Source: an uncultured Dongia sp. (GTDB lineage Bacteria; Pseudomonadota; Alphaproteobacteria; Dongiales; Dongiaceae). From it: a stretch of DNA of 64,000 bases. The notes under the pieces are model-generated. The model worked only from the letters and a program-made list of their open reading frames with translations, searched no databases and was not told the origin of the DNA. The translations under genes were made by a program, and so were the position numbers. Shown piece by piece: positions 34,772 through 44,325 of the stretch (its first letter is position 1; each line of letters opens with the position of its first letter). The stretch lies in the NCBI RefSeq assembly GCF_936916975.1, contig NZ_CAKZGO010000004.1:496001-560000 (forward strand), written 5' to 3'.

Positions 34772-36108
34772 CAGTCGGCCACCCGGTCAATGAGATGCAT
34801 GAAGGATCCCATGACGCTGCCCTGGCGGCGGCCGACGGGGCCGAGATCGCGGCCGCGTGAGTCCGTGGCCTGGAACAGGGCCGGGCCAGCACCCTCGCTG
34901 ACGATGCTGGCATAGTGGAATTCGTGGCCGCGGAATTGGCCGCCCGCTGCGCCAAAGGGTGCCGCATCTAGGAGCGTTGCCTGGCGATAGCCGAGATGGA
35001 GCTTCCGCGCAGCGAAGCTGGTTTCGACCGGCAGCAGCCCGGCCATGGCGTGGCGCGCACCGGCGGCATCCACCATCCCGGCGCCCAACGTCATGTAGCC
35101 GCCGCATTCGCCATAGATGAGCGCGTTGCGGGCGGCTGCCCGGCGCAGGCCGTCCATGAACGTCGCATTGCCGGCGAGCAGGCCGGCATGGAGTTCGGGG
35201 TAGCCGCCGGGGAGATAGATCGCATCAGCATCAGCGCGTGGTGTTTCATTGGCGAGCGGCGAGAAGGGGATGATTTCGGCGCCCGCTTTTGCCCAGGCGG
35301 CAAGATGGAAGGGATAGGCGAAGGCAAAGGCCGCATCATCCGCCACCGCAATGCGCTGGCCCAAGGGCGGCAGGAGCGGTTTGAGTGGCGCATCGCCGAC
35401 AGTGATTGAGCCCGCCGCTTCGACAATGCCGTCGAGATCGAGGTGATCGATGAAGGCATCGCGCGCCGCTGCGAAGAAGTCGTCGAGGCCTTCATGTTCG
35501 CGGGCCTGCACCAGACCGAGATGGCGCTCCGGCATCTTGAGGGCGGCGACACGCGGCAGATAGCCCAGCACCTTGATGCCAGCCGTTGCCGCCGCGTCGG
35601 CCAGAATTTCGCGGTGCACGCCACCGCCGACATTGTTGAAGATGACGCCCGCGAAGTTGAGCGCAGGGTCGTGGCGCATCAGCCCTTCGAGCACGGCACC
35701 TGCCGTGGCACCCTGGCCCTTGGCATTCACCACCAGCAGGATCGGAAGGCCCAGATGGCGGGCGAGCTGTGCGCTCGACCCGTTATCGCGGCCGCCCTTG
35801 CCGGGCACGCCGTCGAACAGGCCCATGACGCCTTCGACGATGACGAGATCGGCCAAGGCCGCTTGATGCGACAGCAAATTGCCGAGCGATGCTTGCCGCA
35901 TCGCCCAGATGTCGAGGTTGAAACAGTCAAGGCCCGTGGCGGCGGCGTGAAATTCCGGATCGATGTAATCGGGTCCGGCCTTGCAGCCGACAACCTTAAC
36001 ACCGCGTGCCTTCAGCAGGCTGAGGAGAGAGAGTGTGACGAGGGTCTTGCCGCTGCCCGAAGATGGTGCGGCGATGATCAGGCCCCGAGCCCGAACTTGA
36101 TTCGACAA
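34771..36108 (-). CDS. cobB: Hydrogenobyrinic/cobyrinic acid a,c-diamide synthase
   Basis: 445 aa ATP- and glutamine-dependent enzyme that amidates the a and c side chains. P-loop APSSGSGKT (about 14-22), DYIDPEFHAAATG and the C-terminal glutaminase with the Cys in YGECGGYMTLG are present. In the CobN-type pathway the substrate is hydrogenobyrinic acid. The start is a TTG at 36108, needed to give the family N-terminus; no ATG is near. It follows cobA by 7 bases. Confidence 0.93.
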   Translation of the reverse strand: MSNQVRARGLIIAAPSSGSGKTLVTLSLLSLLKARGVKVVGCKAGPDYIDPEFHAAATGLDCFNLDIWAMRQASLGNLLSHQAALADLVIVEGVMGLFDGVPGKGGRDNGSSAQLARHLGLPILLVVNAKGQGATAGAVLEGLMRHDPALNFAGVIFNNVGGGVHREILADAAATAGIKVLGYLPRVAALKMPERHLGLVQAREHEGLDDFFAAARDAFIDHLDLDGIVEAAGSITVGDAPLKPLLPPLGQRIAVADDAAFAFAYPFHLAAWAKAGAEIIPFSPLANETPRADADAIYLPGGYPELHAGLLAGNATFMDGLRRAAARNALIYGECGGYMTLGAGMVDAAGARHAMAGLLPVETSFAARKLHLGYRQATLLDAAPFGAAGGQFRGHEFHYASIVSEGAGPALFQATDSRGRDLGPVGRRQGSVMGSFMHLIDRVAD

Positions 36109-36115
36109 AGTAAAG

Positions 36116-36955
36116 TCAGCCCGTCTGATCGTGCTGGCGTTTGCCGAGGGGATCTGGCGTCAGCCGCTTGCCGCCGATGGCCCCCAGCCAATCCATGGCG
36201 GCGCGCAATCGCACGACTTCGCCCACCACCACCATGGCCGGCGGTTCGACGCCGGCTTCCGCGACGTCCGCTGCAGCGCGTGCGAGCGTGGTTTCGAGCA
36301 CGCGCTGGTCGGCGGTCGTCGCCTTGGCGATGACGGCGACCGGTTCGCTGCCCGCACGGCCGGCAGCCATCAGGCGTTCGGCGATGCGCTCGATATGCTT
36401 CAAGGCCATGTAGAGCACGATCACCGGCGCACCCTTGGCGAGCGACGCCCAATCGACCGAATCCGGAATCTCGCCGGTGGCGTCATGGCCGGTGACGAAG
36501 GCAACCGCCGCATTGCAATCGCGATGAGTCACCGGGATGCCGGCATAGGCCAAGCCACCGATGCCCGCGGAAATGCCCGGCACGATGCGGAACGGAATGC
36601 CGTGATCGACCAGGGTCAGCGCTTCTTCGCCGCCACGGCCGAAGACGAAGGGGTCGCCGCCTTTCAGGCGGAGCACACGCTTGCCTTCGCGCGCCAGCTG
36701 GACGAGGCGCAGCGAGATGTCGGGCTGTTTTGCGGACGGTTTGCCACCGCGCTTGCCGGCATATTCGAGAACGGCGCCGGGCCTTGCGAGGTCGAGGATG
36801 GATTTGTCGACCAGCGCGTCATAGACGATGACATCGGCACTGCTCAAAGCCTTCACGGCCAGCAAGGTGAGGAGGCCGGGATCGCCGGGGCCGGCGCCGG
36901 TCAGCCAGACCCAGCCCGGTTCCAAATCCGGCAATGTCGCGAATAGCTTATCCAT
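36116..36955 (-). CDS. cobA: Uroporphyrinogen-III C-methyltransferase
   Basis: 279 aa SAM enzyme that methylates uroporphyrinogen III at C2 and C7 to give precorrin-2, the entry to B12 (and siroheme). VWLTGAGPGDPGLLTL, YDALVDKSIL, LRLKGGDPFVFGRGGEE and GIPVTHRD are all canonical. No CysG-type dehydrogenase domain is attached. It is divergent from cbiD with 69 bases between. Confidence 0.95.
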   Translation of the reverse strand: MDKLFATLPDLEPGWVWLTGAGPGDPGLLTLLAVKALSSADVIVYDALVDKSILDLARPGAVLEYAGKRGGKPSAKQPDISLRLVQLAREGKRVLRLKGGDPFVFGRGGEEALTLVDHGIPFRIVPGISAGIGGLAYAGIPVTHRDCNAAVAFVTGHDATGEIPDSVDWASLAKGAPVIVLYMALKHIERIAERLMAAGRAGSEPVAVIAKATTADQRVLETTLARAAADVAEAGVEPPAMVVVGEVVRLRAAMDWLGAIGGKRLTPDPLGKRQHDQTG

Positions 36956-37024
36956 GACGGGTAAATTAGCGGAAGATGGCGCCAGGACTAGCCAGCAAAA
37001 GACATCGGCCCATAAAATAGCGTC

Positions 37025-38158
37025 ATGACCGGTAAAAAAACGACAGAGAGCGACACGCCGCGCAAGCCAGCCCCAGAATCAGGAGGCGAATTGAGGCGGG
37101 GCTGGACCACAGGGTGCTGCGCCACGGCGGCCACAAAAGCTGCTTTTTCGGCCCTTCTGACCGGAACATTCGACCAGAACGTCTCCATTACCCTGCCAAA
37201 GGGCGAAAAACCGACCTTTCCGCTGCTGGAACCGGTGCTAGAGGGTGAGTTTGCCACGGTAGGGATCATAAAAGACGCCGGCGACGACCCGGATGTCACC
37301 CATGGCGCCCATATTCGGGCCACCGTGCGCCGTTTGCCGCCGGGATCCGGGACACTGTTCAAGGCCGGCGACGGGGTGGGCATGGTGACCAAGGCCGGCC
37401 TGCCGATTCCCCCGGGCGAGGCCGCCATCAACCCCGCCCCGCGCGCCATGATGAGTGCCGTGCTGGCCGAGGTGGCGGCCGAACATGGCACCCACGCGGA
37501 CGCCGAAATCACCATCACCGTCATCGGCGGGGCGGAGCTGGCCAAGCAGACCTGGAATCCGCGCCTGGGCATCGTCGGCGGCATTTCGATCCTGGGCACG
37601 ACCGGGATCGTGCATCCCTTTTCCTGTGCCGCCTGGATCGCCTCGATCCATCGCGGCATCGATGTCATCCGCGCGGCGAACCTGCCGCATGCGGCGGCGT
37701 GTACCGGCTCCACCACTGAGGCTGCCGTCGAGAAGATCCATGGCCTGCCCGATTTCGCCTTCATCGACATGGGCGACTTCGCGGGTGGCGTGTTGAAATA
37801 TCTGCGCCATCATCCGATCCCGCGCCTGACGCTCGCCGGCGGTTTTGCCAAGATGGCGAAGCTTGCCGAGGGTCACCTCGATCTTCATTCGGGCCGCAGC
37901 CAGATCGATCTCGGGCGTCTTGCGGAACGTGCGATGGCGTTGGGTGGCGATGCGGATTTGGCCGAGCGGATACGTGCCGGCAACACGGCGATGGAAGCGC
38001 TGGAGTTGTGCACGCAGGCCGGCATTTCGATCGGTGCCGATATCGCCAGGTCAGCGCGCGAGGTGGCGTTGAAAGAATCCGATCACCAGATCGATGTCGA
38101 ATTGCTCGTGTTCGACCGCAAGGGAAATCTGGTCGGCGAGGCCGGGTTCAAGAACTGA
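37025..38158 (+). CDS. cbiD: Cobalt-precorrin-5B C1-methyltransferase CbiD
   Basis: 377 aa. The family hallmark RRGWTTGCCATAATKAA near residues 24-40 is clear, as are GIVGGISILGTTGIV and SDHQIDVELLVFDRKG. CbiD methylates C1 after acetaldehyde loss in the cobalt-early pathway, yet this cluster has CobN, the late chelatase. CbiD may therefore stand in for CobF in ring methylation. Read alone on the plus strand and closed by a long hairpin. Confidence 0.93.
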   Translation: MTGKKTTESDTPRKPAPESGGELRRGWTTGCCATAATKAAFSALLTGTFDQNVSITLPKGEKPTFPLLEPVLEGEFATVGIIKDAGDDPDVTHGAHIRATVRRLPPGSGTLFKAGDGVGMVTKAGLPIPPGEAAINPAPRAMMSAVLAEVAAEHGTHADAEITITVIGGAELAKQTWNPRLGIVGGISILGTTGIVHPFSCAAWIASIHRGIDVIRAANLPHAAACTGSTTEAAVEKIHGLPDFAFIDMGDFAGGVLKYLRHHPIPRLTLAGGFAKMAKLAEGHLDLHSGRSQIDLGRLAERAMALGGDADLAERIRAGNTAMEALELCTQAGISIGADIARSAREVALKESDHQIDVELLVFDRKGNLVGEAGFKN

Positions 38159-38230
38159 AACAGGATCATCATCCCCAGTTTTGACGCAAGAATGGCCGGG
38201 GGATATGGCCGGGGGATGATGATCTGTTTC
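38157..38230. terminator. Long bidirectional hairpin between cbiD and a facing gene
   Basis: GAAACAG-GATCATCATCCCC pairs with GGGGATGATGATC-TGTTTC, about 20 bp with one bulge. Part of the loop is a perfect 13-base tandem duplication (38192-38204, 38205-38217). It separates two convergent genes. Confidence 0.7.
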
Positions 38231-38247
38231 AATTCACCGTCTACAGA

Positions 38248-38577
38248 TCAGGGCTTGCCACCGCGGCCATAGGGTCGTGAGTACGGCGTCGTCGCCGCGG
38301 TGACCGCTTTCTTGACGAGCTGCTTGCGGCTCGGCGCCACCTTGCTCACTTCCTCCACGATGTCACTGGAGAGTTCCGGATGCGCGCGCACTGTGCGCCG
38401 AACGGCCCGGCTGAGATCCCGCTCCGTGGCGTTCTCTATCGTCACACCGTCCGGCAGATTGGCGGACACCGCCTGGAGCGCCCTATCGCCGCCGGCGGGT
38501 GTTTCGGCAAGAGCGGAACCGGTCGCGGCCGAGAGCATCAGCGCCGCACCAGCGATCAACAAAGACATGCGTTTCAT
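38248..38577 (-). CDS. Small secreted protein of unknown function
   Basis: 109 aa. Signal peptide MKRMSLLIAGAALMLSAATG with likely cleavage after ALA near residue 25. The mature part of about 85 residues is helical and basic (RAVRRTVRAHPELSSDIVEE, KQLVKKAVTAA). AAGGA lies before the ATG. An upstream small ORF stops at its start codon, suggesting coupling. No family recognised. Confidence 0.75.
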   Translation of the reverse strand: MKRMSLLIAGAALMLSAATGSALAETPAGGDRALQAVSANLPDGVTIENATERDLSRAVRRTVRAHPELSSDIVEEVSKVAPSRKQLVKKAVTAATTPYSRPYGRGGKP

Positions 38578-38672
38578 ATGACTTCCTTCCAATTGTCCCT
38601 GACCGCCATCCGTGCGGCCATAATCGGCAGTTGGAAATCTCCGCGATGAATTTCCACCATCGCCCCCCGCAT
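38574..38672 (-). CDS. Candidate 32-aa small ORF coupled to the secreted protein
   Basis: The ATG at 38672 has GGGAG five bases upstream. The ORF opens MRGAMVEIHRG, ends in DNWKEVI, and its TGA overlaps the next gene's ATG (ATATGA). The rest of the 370-base gap up to the MFS gene shows no coding; two CATCGATG copies lie at 38709-38716 and 38731-38738. The good ribosome site and the stop-start overlap suggest a translated leader. Confidence 0.4.
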   Translation of the reverse strand: MRGAMVEIHRGDFQLPIMAARMAVRDNWKEVI

Positions 38673-38946
38673 GGCAGCTCCCTGTTTTTGCAGTCCTGAT
38701 TCCGCGCCCATCGATGTGAAACGCGCGACGCATCGATGTTCGCGTCGTGGCGAGGCGGCAAGTGATTGAGCAGCAAAGATTGTCTCGGTACTTCGCCGCT
38801 TCTCTCCTCGTGTCGCGGCGCGACCGCGCGTGTCGCGGAATGACGCAGTATGCGACACAGGCATGAACACTATCGATCTCGCTGATGAACGAGCCTGCGA
38901 GTTATCAGCTGTTTTCGGGCATTTGTGACGATTATGTGACGCGAGA

Positions 38947-40194
38947 TCAGAGCTGGCGCAAGTGGCGCACGTCGGAGAAAAAGGCGACCACGGGCGCAAA
39001 TGCGTAGCCGGCGATGGCGAGCCACATCATCGCATTGAGGCCATAAGCTTCGGCAATGAATCCGGCCAAGGTCGCGGCAAAAGGTAAGGGGCCATCATTG
39101 ACGAGACGGATCGTGGCGCCGGTGCGGGCGAGATGCGAGGCGGGCACACGACGTTGCCGCAGGCTTCGTTCGATCACCACAAAGTAGCCGGTGCTGCTAT
39201 CGCCCAGCAATTGCTGCAGGACGAGGAAGATGATCATCAGCGTTGGCGAGACACCGAGCAGCAGGCCGGCGAGCGGAATGCAGGCGACGCCCAGCGCCTT
39301 CACCGCGAAGGCGACGATGAGGCTGGGGCCGATCGGAAAACGTTGCGCGAGCCACGGTGCCAGGGCCGCGCCGACGAGGCTGGCGGCACCGCCGGTCGCG
39401 ACGATAAGGCCTAATGCCAAAGGCGACAGCTTCAGTTCGCCCACCAGATAGAGCACATAGAAGGGCGCGACCATGCTGACGAAAAAGGCGCGGATAAAAC
39501 GCGCGAACAGCAACGGTCGCAACACGGAGTCGCGCCAGATGATGCGCAGGCCATCGCGGATCTCGGCGCGGAGATCGGGTTTCGCCGTCACGACGGGCGG
39601 TTCTTCCGGCGCCTTGATGCGCAGCAGGAACACCGCGGAGACGAGATAGCTCACGGCATCGAGGAGAATCGTGAGCGGACCGCCGATCGCCTGCACCAGC
39701 AAGCCTCCCAACGGTGGGCCGACGACCTCAGCTGCCGCCGCACTCGCTTCCTTGGCGGCGTTGGCGCCGAGTATCTGGTCGCGGCCGACGAGGCCCGGCA
39801 GGTAGGCCTGATCCGCAATGTCGAAGGCGAGTGTCAGGCCTGAGACGACGAAGGCCACCAGGCAGAGCTGGCCGATGCCGAGCCAACCCAGATAGGCAGC
39901 GATGGGCACGGTGAGCAGCACGAGGAAACGCGCAAGATCGGCCACGATCATGCTGGGCCGGCGGCGGATGCGGTCGAGAAAGGCGCCGGCATGGAGCGCC
40001 ATTAGCAAGGTGGGGAGGCTTGCCGCAATGCTGAGCGACGACATGGCGAGGGGGCCCACGCCCAGTACCAGGACAGCCGTCAGCGGCAAGGCTTCGCGCG
40101 CGAGCTTGGCGCCCAATTGCGAGACGGCGAGTGCCGCCATCAGGCGACGGAAGTCAGCCGAGTATCCGAACGCGCGCCAGATCGACGGCGTCAT
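38947..40194 (-). CDS. MFS transporter of the EntS-like type
   Basis: 415 aa with about twelve membrane segments. The pattern DIADQAYLPGLVGRDQILGANAAKEASAAAAEVVGPPLGG (cut here to its key words DQAYLP and VVGPPLGG) is typical of the MFS_3 group that includes EntS-type exporters. It starts five bases after cobM, so it is probably cotranscribed with cobE-cobM. A role with cobalamin intermediates or unrelated export cannot be told. Confidence 0.85.
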   Translation of the reverse strand: MTPSIWRAFGYSADFRRLMAALAVSQLGAKLAREALPLTAVLVLGVGPLAMSSLSIAASLPTLLMALHAGAFLDRIRRRPSMIVADLARFLVLLTVPIAAYLGWLGIGQLCLVAFVVSGLTLAFDIADQAYLPGLVGRDQILGANAAKEASAAAAEVVGPPLGGLLVQAIGGPLTILLDAVSYLVSAVFLLRIKAPEEPPVVTAKPDLRAEIRDGLRIIWRDSVLRPLLFARFIRAFFVSMVAPFYVLYLVGELKLSPLALGLIVATGGAASLVGAALAPWLAQRFPIGPSLIVAFAVKALGVACIPLAGLLLGVSPTLMIIFLVLQQLLGDSSTGYFVVIERSLRQRRVPASHLARTGATIRLVNDGPLPFAATLAGFIAEAYGLNAMMWLAIAGYAFAPVVAFFSDVRHLRQL

Positions 40195-40199
40195 GCCGA

Positions 40200-40973
40200 T
40201 CAGTCCTTGCGGTAGAGATGCTGGTGCGAGGCTTTGTAGAGCTGGCTGTCGTTGAACTCGCCCCCGCTACCGTCCTTGGTGCCGAAGACGCGGCCGACCA
40301 GGATGAGCGCCGTGCGGGCGATGTCGCTGCCGGCGAGCTTGGCTTCGATGTCACTGAGCGTGCCGCGCATGACTGCTTCATCCGGCCAGGAGGCGCGGTA
40401 GACGACGACGACCGGGCAATCGGCGCCGTAATGCGGCGTCAGTTCGCGCACGACCTTGGTCATGCTTTTCACGGAGAGATGGAGCGCCAGGGTCGCACCG
40501 GCGGCACCAAGGGTCGCCAGGTCCTCGCGCGGCGGCATCGGCGAGGATGCGCCTTGCACGCGGGTGATGACGATGCTCTGGCTGATGCCCGGCAAGGTGA
40601 GCTCGGTCTTCAGCAAAGCCGCGGCGGCAGCGAAAGCAGGCACGCCGGGGATGACGTCGTAAGGAATACCCAGCGCATCGAGCCTACGCATCTGTTCGCC
40701 GATGGCGCCGTAGATGGAAGGATCGCCGGAATGGACCCGCGCGACATCGTGGCCGGCGGCATGGGCGCGTTCCATCTCGGCGACGATCTCGTCGAGATGG
40801 AGGGGCGCCGTGTCGATGACGCGGGCATCCGGCCTTGCAAGCGCCACGATGCCCGGCGGCACCAGGGAGCCTGCATAGAGCACGACCGGTGCCTGTTCGA
40901 TGAGACGCTTGCCTTTGACCGTGATGAGGTCGGGATCGCCGGGACCCGCGCCGATGAAATGAACCATGCTCAT
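40200..40973 (-). CDS. cobM: Precorrin-4 C11-methyltransferase
   Basis: 257 aa SAM-dependent ring methylase. VHFIGAGPGDPDLITVKG, YAGSLVPP, HSGDPSIYGAIGEQ and VIPGVPAFAAAAA are family motifs. It adds the C11 methyl in corrin synthesis. The gene follows cobE by 6 bases. ATG 40973 is chosen; ATG 40967 is two codons later and equally possible. Confidence 0.95.
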   Translation of the reverse strand: MSMVHFIGAGPGDPDLITVKGKRLIEQAPVVLYAGSLVPPGIVALARPDARVIDTAPLHLDEIVAEMERAHAAGHDVARVHSGDPSIYGAIGEQMRRLDALGIPYDVIPGVPAFAAAAALLKTELTLPGISQSIVITRVQGASSPMPPREDLATLGAAGATLALHLSVKSMTKVVRELTPHYGADCPVVVVYRASWPDEAVMRGTLSDIEAKLAGSDIARTALILVGRVFGTKDGSGGEFNDSQLYKASHQHLYRKD

Positions 40974-40979
40974 GATGCT

Positions 40980-41372
40980 TTATCGCCCATCGCCGCCGCG
41001 CCTCGCAATGGCGCAGGTGATTCCCTCTGTCGCGGTCTTGGGGACGATGAGCCGGGCATCCGGTCCGGCAGCCGCCAGGGCGGCGGCTTCGGCGACACCG
41101 TGGCAGCCGACGGCGCGGAAGACCGAATCGGACGGGTTGAGCAGGCGCGGCGTCTCCGCCTCAAGGGTGGCCGCGCTGAAGTACTGCACCGCCCAGCCGA
41201 ACTGCCGGGCGAGGGCGGCAACGATGTCGTCCGCCGCCTTTCTGTCGAGCGAGGCGATCGCTGCGATCTCGGTGGTGTCCAGCCCGGCCTGCCGGCAGCA
41301 TTGCTGCACCAGCGCCAGGGCCGCTGCGATATCGGCGCCGGTCTCGTGGCCAATGCCCAAATAGTGCGTCAT
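40980..41372 (-). CDS. cobE: CobE/CbiG C-terminal-like protein
   Basis: 130 aa. It has the features of the CbiG_C fold: GIGHETGADIAAAL, AIASLDRKAADDIV, GVAEAAALAAAG and a C-terminal ATEGITCAIAR. CobE is essential for the aerobic route in some species, with no settled reaction; CbiG opens the ring lactone in the other route. The length fits the stand-alone CobE. It lies between the GFA gene and cobM. Confidence 0.85.
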   Translation of the reverse strand: MTHYLGIGHETGADIAAALALVQQCCRQAGLDTTEIAAIASLDRKAADDIVAALARQFGWAVQYFSAATLEAETPRLLNPSDSVFRAVGCHGVAEAAALAAAGPDARLIVPKTATEGITCAIARRGGDGR

Positions 41373-41381
41373 CGGATCTGC

Positions 41382-41777
41382 CTATTCGCCGCGATGGCGC
41401 GGTAGATCGTCCGCGGTCTCGAACCAGGGCAGCTTTTCCTCGACATGCCAATGCGCGACGGCGATGAGGTCGTCGGCCTGGTCGAAACAGCCGATGTTGA
41501 GATGAATCTCGTCCGCATATTTTTCGGCCTGGTAGCTGAGCGGCGTGCCGCAGCGGGGACAGAACTTTCTGGTGACGCCGGGGGACGACGCATAGGCGGC
41601 GGGCTCAGCCTTCGTCCAGCGAAAGGTGTCGCTGACCTGGAACGCGGCGAAACTCGCCACCGCAGCACCGGTCTGCCGGCGACAGGAAAAGCAATGACAA
41701 TGAAAGACCGACCGGGGGGTCCCTAAGGCTTCGAAGCGGACGGCACCGCACAGGCAGCCACCTTCATGCCGTGTCAT
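41382..41777 (-). CDS. GFA-family zinc-binding protein
   Basis: 131 aa. Zinc ligands: CLCG near the N-terminus, CHCFSCRR and CPRCG. It is a second GFA/CENP-V member in the window, longer than that at 9294 and not a close copy. It starts the minus-strand run GFA-cobE-cobM-MFS and is divergent from cbiB. Its presence among B12 genes is unexplained. Confidence 0.85.
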   Translation of the reverse strand: MTRHEGGCLCGAVRFEALGTPRSVFHCHCFSCRRQTGAAVASFAAFQVSDTFRWTKAEPAAYASSPGVTRKFCPRCGTPLSYQAEKYADEIHLNIGCFDQADDLIAVAHWHVEEKLPWFETADDLPRHRGE

Positions 41778-41869
41778 TGCAAGTCCCCCTTCGTTCGTGG
41801 CGCAAAATCGGCCATCGGCGACGCCGGCACGCTTGACGGCGCTGCTGCAATCGGCAGGATCGCGATCTT

Positions 41870-42844
41870 ATGTCTGACCAACTTCTGCATCCTGCCGCCC
41901 TCCTCATCGCCGTGCTGGCCGACGCAGCGCTCGGCGAGCCGTTCTGGCTCTATCGCCGGATGGCCCATCCGATCGTGCTCATCGGTGCTGTCATCGCATG
42001 GGCCGACCGCCGGTTCAACCGGGAGAGCGACGGGGACGCCCGGCGCAAGCGGCGCGGCATGATGGTGACGGTGATGCTGGTGGCAGCCGCCCTGGGGCTG
42101 GGCTGCGTGATCCAGGCCGCGCTGCTGTCCCTGCCGCTGGGCCCCTTGTGGCTGGGTCTCGCCATGTCGACGCTGATCGCGCAGCAGAGCCTCTATGTGC
42201 ATGTAGCCGACGTCGCCAAAGCCATGGAGCTTTCCGGCCTTGAAGGTGGGCGCATCGCGGTGGCGCGCATTGTCGGGCGCGACCCGGAGGCGCTGGATGT
42301 GGGTGGCGTCTCCCGTGCCGCGATCGAGAGCCTGGCTGAGAATTTTTCCGATGGAATCGTGGCGCCGATCTTCTGGGGGCTGGTGCTGGGCCTGCCCGGC
42401 ATGCTGGCCTACAAGGTCATCAACACGATGGATAGCATGATCGGTCACAAGACGCCGCGGCATCAGGCCTTCGGCTGGGCGGCGGCCAGGCTGGATGATG
42501 TGGTGAACCTGCCGGCCTCACGGTTGTCGGCGGTGCTGCTGATCGCGGCGGCGGTGGTTCTGCGCGGCGCCAGCCCGCGTGATGCGATGCGCGCCGTGCG
42601 CCGTGACGCCAAGCGCCATAAATCGCCCAATGCCGGCTGGCCGGAAGCCGCGATGGCCGGCGCGCTGGGCTTTGCCATCGCCGGGCCACGCAGCTATCAC
42701 GGCAAGCCGATATCCGATCCCTGGATGAATGATGGCGGGCGCTGGCAGTTGACGGCGGCGGATATCCGGCAGTCGCTGCGGCTCTATTGGCGGGCTTGTG
42801 CGATTTTAGGGGTGGGCGTGCTGACGACGGCGTTAATTGCCTGA
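41870..42844 (+). CDS. cbiB: Adenosylcobinamide-phosphate synthase CbiB (CobD)
   Basis: 324 aa integral membrane enzyme that attaches (R)-1-amino-2-propanol or its phosphate to cobyric acid. [45 protein letters not shown] and [17 protein letters not shown] are family motifs. Named cobD in the aerobic nomenclature. Its end overlaps that of cobQ by 12 bases on the opposite strand. Confidence 0.95.
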   Translation: MSDQLLHPAALLIAVLADAALGEPFWLYRRMAHPIVLIGAVIAWADRRFNRESDGDARRKRRGMMVTVMLVAAALGLGCVIQAALLSLPLGPLWLGLAMSTLIAQQSLYVHVADVAKAMELSGLEGGRIAVARIVGRDPEALDVGGVSRAAIESLAENFSDGIVAPIFWGLVLGLPGMLAYKVINTMDSMIGHKTPRHQAFGWAAARLDDVVNLPASRLSAVLLIAAAVVLRGASPRDAMRAVRRDAKRHKSPNAGWPEAAMAGALGFAIAGPRSYHGKPISDPWMNDGGRWQLTAADIRQSLRLYWRACAILGVGVLTTALIA

Positions 42845-44296
42845 CCGGGCGATCGCCAGCAGGCGATCCAGATCGACATGCTGTTCCAGATGTACCGCCA
42901 GATCATCCAACGCCTGTTCGACGCCCTGCTCATAGGAGATGCCGGTTTCAGGGCGGGGTCGTAGCTTGCCCAAAAAGGCGCGGCGGAATGCGTCGGCGGC
43001 GAAGAGGCCGTGGACGTAGCAGCCCATGATACGCGCGTCAGCCGAGACGGCGCCATCGGGCCGATTGCCGATGGAAAGAAACGGCCGCGTGCAATCGGGG
43101 CCTTCGCTGACACCGACATGCATTTCATAACCTTGAACATCGTGGCCTGAGGCACGAGCGTGCACCTCGATGAGCGATTTATCGGCGGTGAGCGTCGTGA
43201 CGATGTCGAGGAGGCCCAAGCCGTCGATACCGCCTTTGGGGCCTTCGATGCCGCCGGGATCCTCAACGCGCTTGCCCAGCATCTGGTAGCCACCGCACAA
43301 TCCCATGATGGCGCCGCCGCGACGGTGATGGGCGCGGATGTCGATGTCCCAGCCCGTGTCATAGAGGGCGCGGAGATCGGCGATAGTGGCCTTCGAGCCC
43401 GGCAGCAGGATGAGATCGGCGTCACCCGGGAGAGCGCGGCCGGGGCGCACCAGCTCGACGCTGACATCGGGTTCGGCGCGCAAGGGGTCGAGGTCGTCGA
43501 AATTCGAGATGCGCGGGAGTTGCGGTACCACGATCTTGATCCGTGCCGTCGCGTTGGGGTGGTAACTATCGAGCGCCACCGCATCTTCCGGTGGCAGGCG
43601 GTCGGCGCCAGCGAACCAGGGGATGAGGCCGAGGGCAGCAAGTCCCGTCTTGTCGGCAATCAGCTTCATGCCGTCGGCAAAGAGCGCCGGATCGCCACGG
43701 AACTTGTTGATGAGGAAGCCCTTGATGCGCGCGGCTTCGTCCGGCGCCAGCAATAGGACCGTGCCGAAGATGCTGGCGATGACACCGCCGCGGTCGATGT
43801 CGCCCACCAGCACCACGGGAATGTCGGCGGCCTCGGCAAAGCCCATATTGGCGATGTCGCCGGCGCGGAGATTGATTTCGGCCGGTGACCCCGCACCTTC
43901 GACCAGGACCAGATCAGCGTCGCTCGCCAGATGCCGGTAGCTGTCGAGGACGGCCTCCAGCAATTGCGGTTTCAGCCGGTGATAGTCGGCGGCCTTGGCA
44001 TTGCCGAAGATTCTGCCCTGCACGATCACCTGGGAACCGACATCGCTTTGCGGCTTGAGGAGCACGGGGTTCATGTGCACCGAGCTTGGCACCCGTGCCG
44101 CACGCGCCTGCAACGCCTGGGCCCGCCCGATCTCGCCACCATCGGCCGTGACGGCGGCATTGTTCGACATGTTCTGCGGCTTGAACGGCCGCACCTTGAG
44201 ACCGCGATTCGTGAAAGCGCGCGCGAGGCCGGCGACGATCATGGACTTGCCGACATCGGAGCCGGTGCCCTGGAACATGATGGCGGGGGTTTTCAT
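42833..44296 (-). CDS. cobQ: Cobyric acid synthase
   Basis: 487 aa ATP- and glutamine-dependent enzyme that amidates side chains b, d, e and g. [11 protein letters not shown] (about 9-18), [14 protein letters not shown] and the glutaminase [11 protein letters not shown] are clear. ATG 44296 gives the standard N-terminus; the in-frame stretch before it is a translated palindrome and not protein. A 201-base gap with a repeat doublet separates it from cobO. Confidence 0.95.
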   Translation of the reverse strand: MKTPAIMFQGTGSDVGKSMIVAGLARAFTNRGLKVRPFKPQNMSNNAAVTADGGEIGRAQALQARAARVPSSVHMNPVLLKPQSDVGSQVIVQGRIFGNAKAADYHRLKPQLLEAVLDSYRHLASDADLVLVEGAGSPAEINLRAGDIANMGFAEAADIPVVLVGDIDRGGVIASIFGTVLLLAPDEAARIKGFLINKFRGDPALFADGMKLIADKTGLAALGLIPWFAGADRLPPEDAVALDSYHPNATARIKIVVPQLPRISNFDDLDPLRAEPDVSVELVRPGRALPGDADLILLPGSKATIADLRALYDTGWDIDIRAHHRRGGAIMGLCGGYQMLGKRVEDPGGIEGPKGGIDGLGLLDIVTTLTADKSLIEVHARASGHDVQGYEMHVGVSEGPDCTRPFLSIGNRPDGAVSADARIMGCYVHGLFAADAFRRAFLGKLRPRPETGISYEQGVEQALDDLAVHLEQHVDLDRLLAIARSGN

Positions 44297-44325
44297 GGGA
44301 CGCGCTTTGTGGGAGCGGGCTTGTT

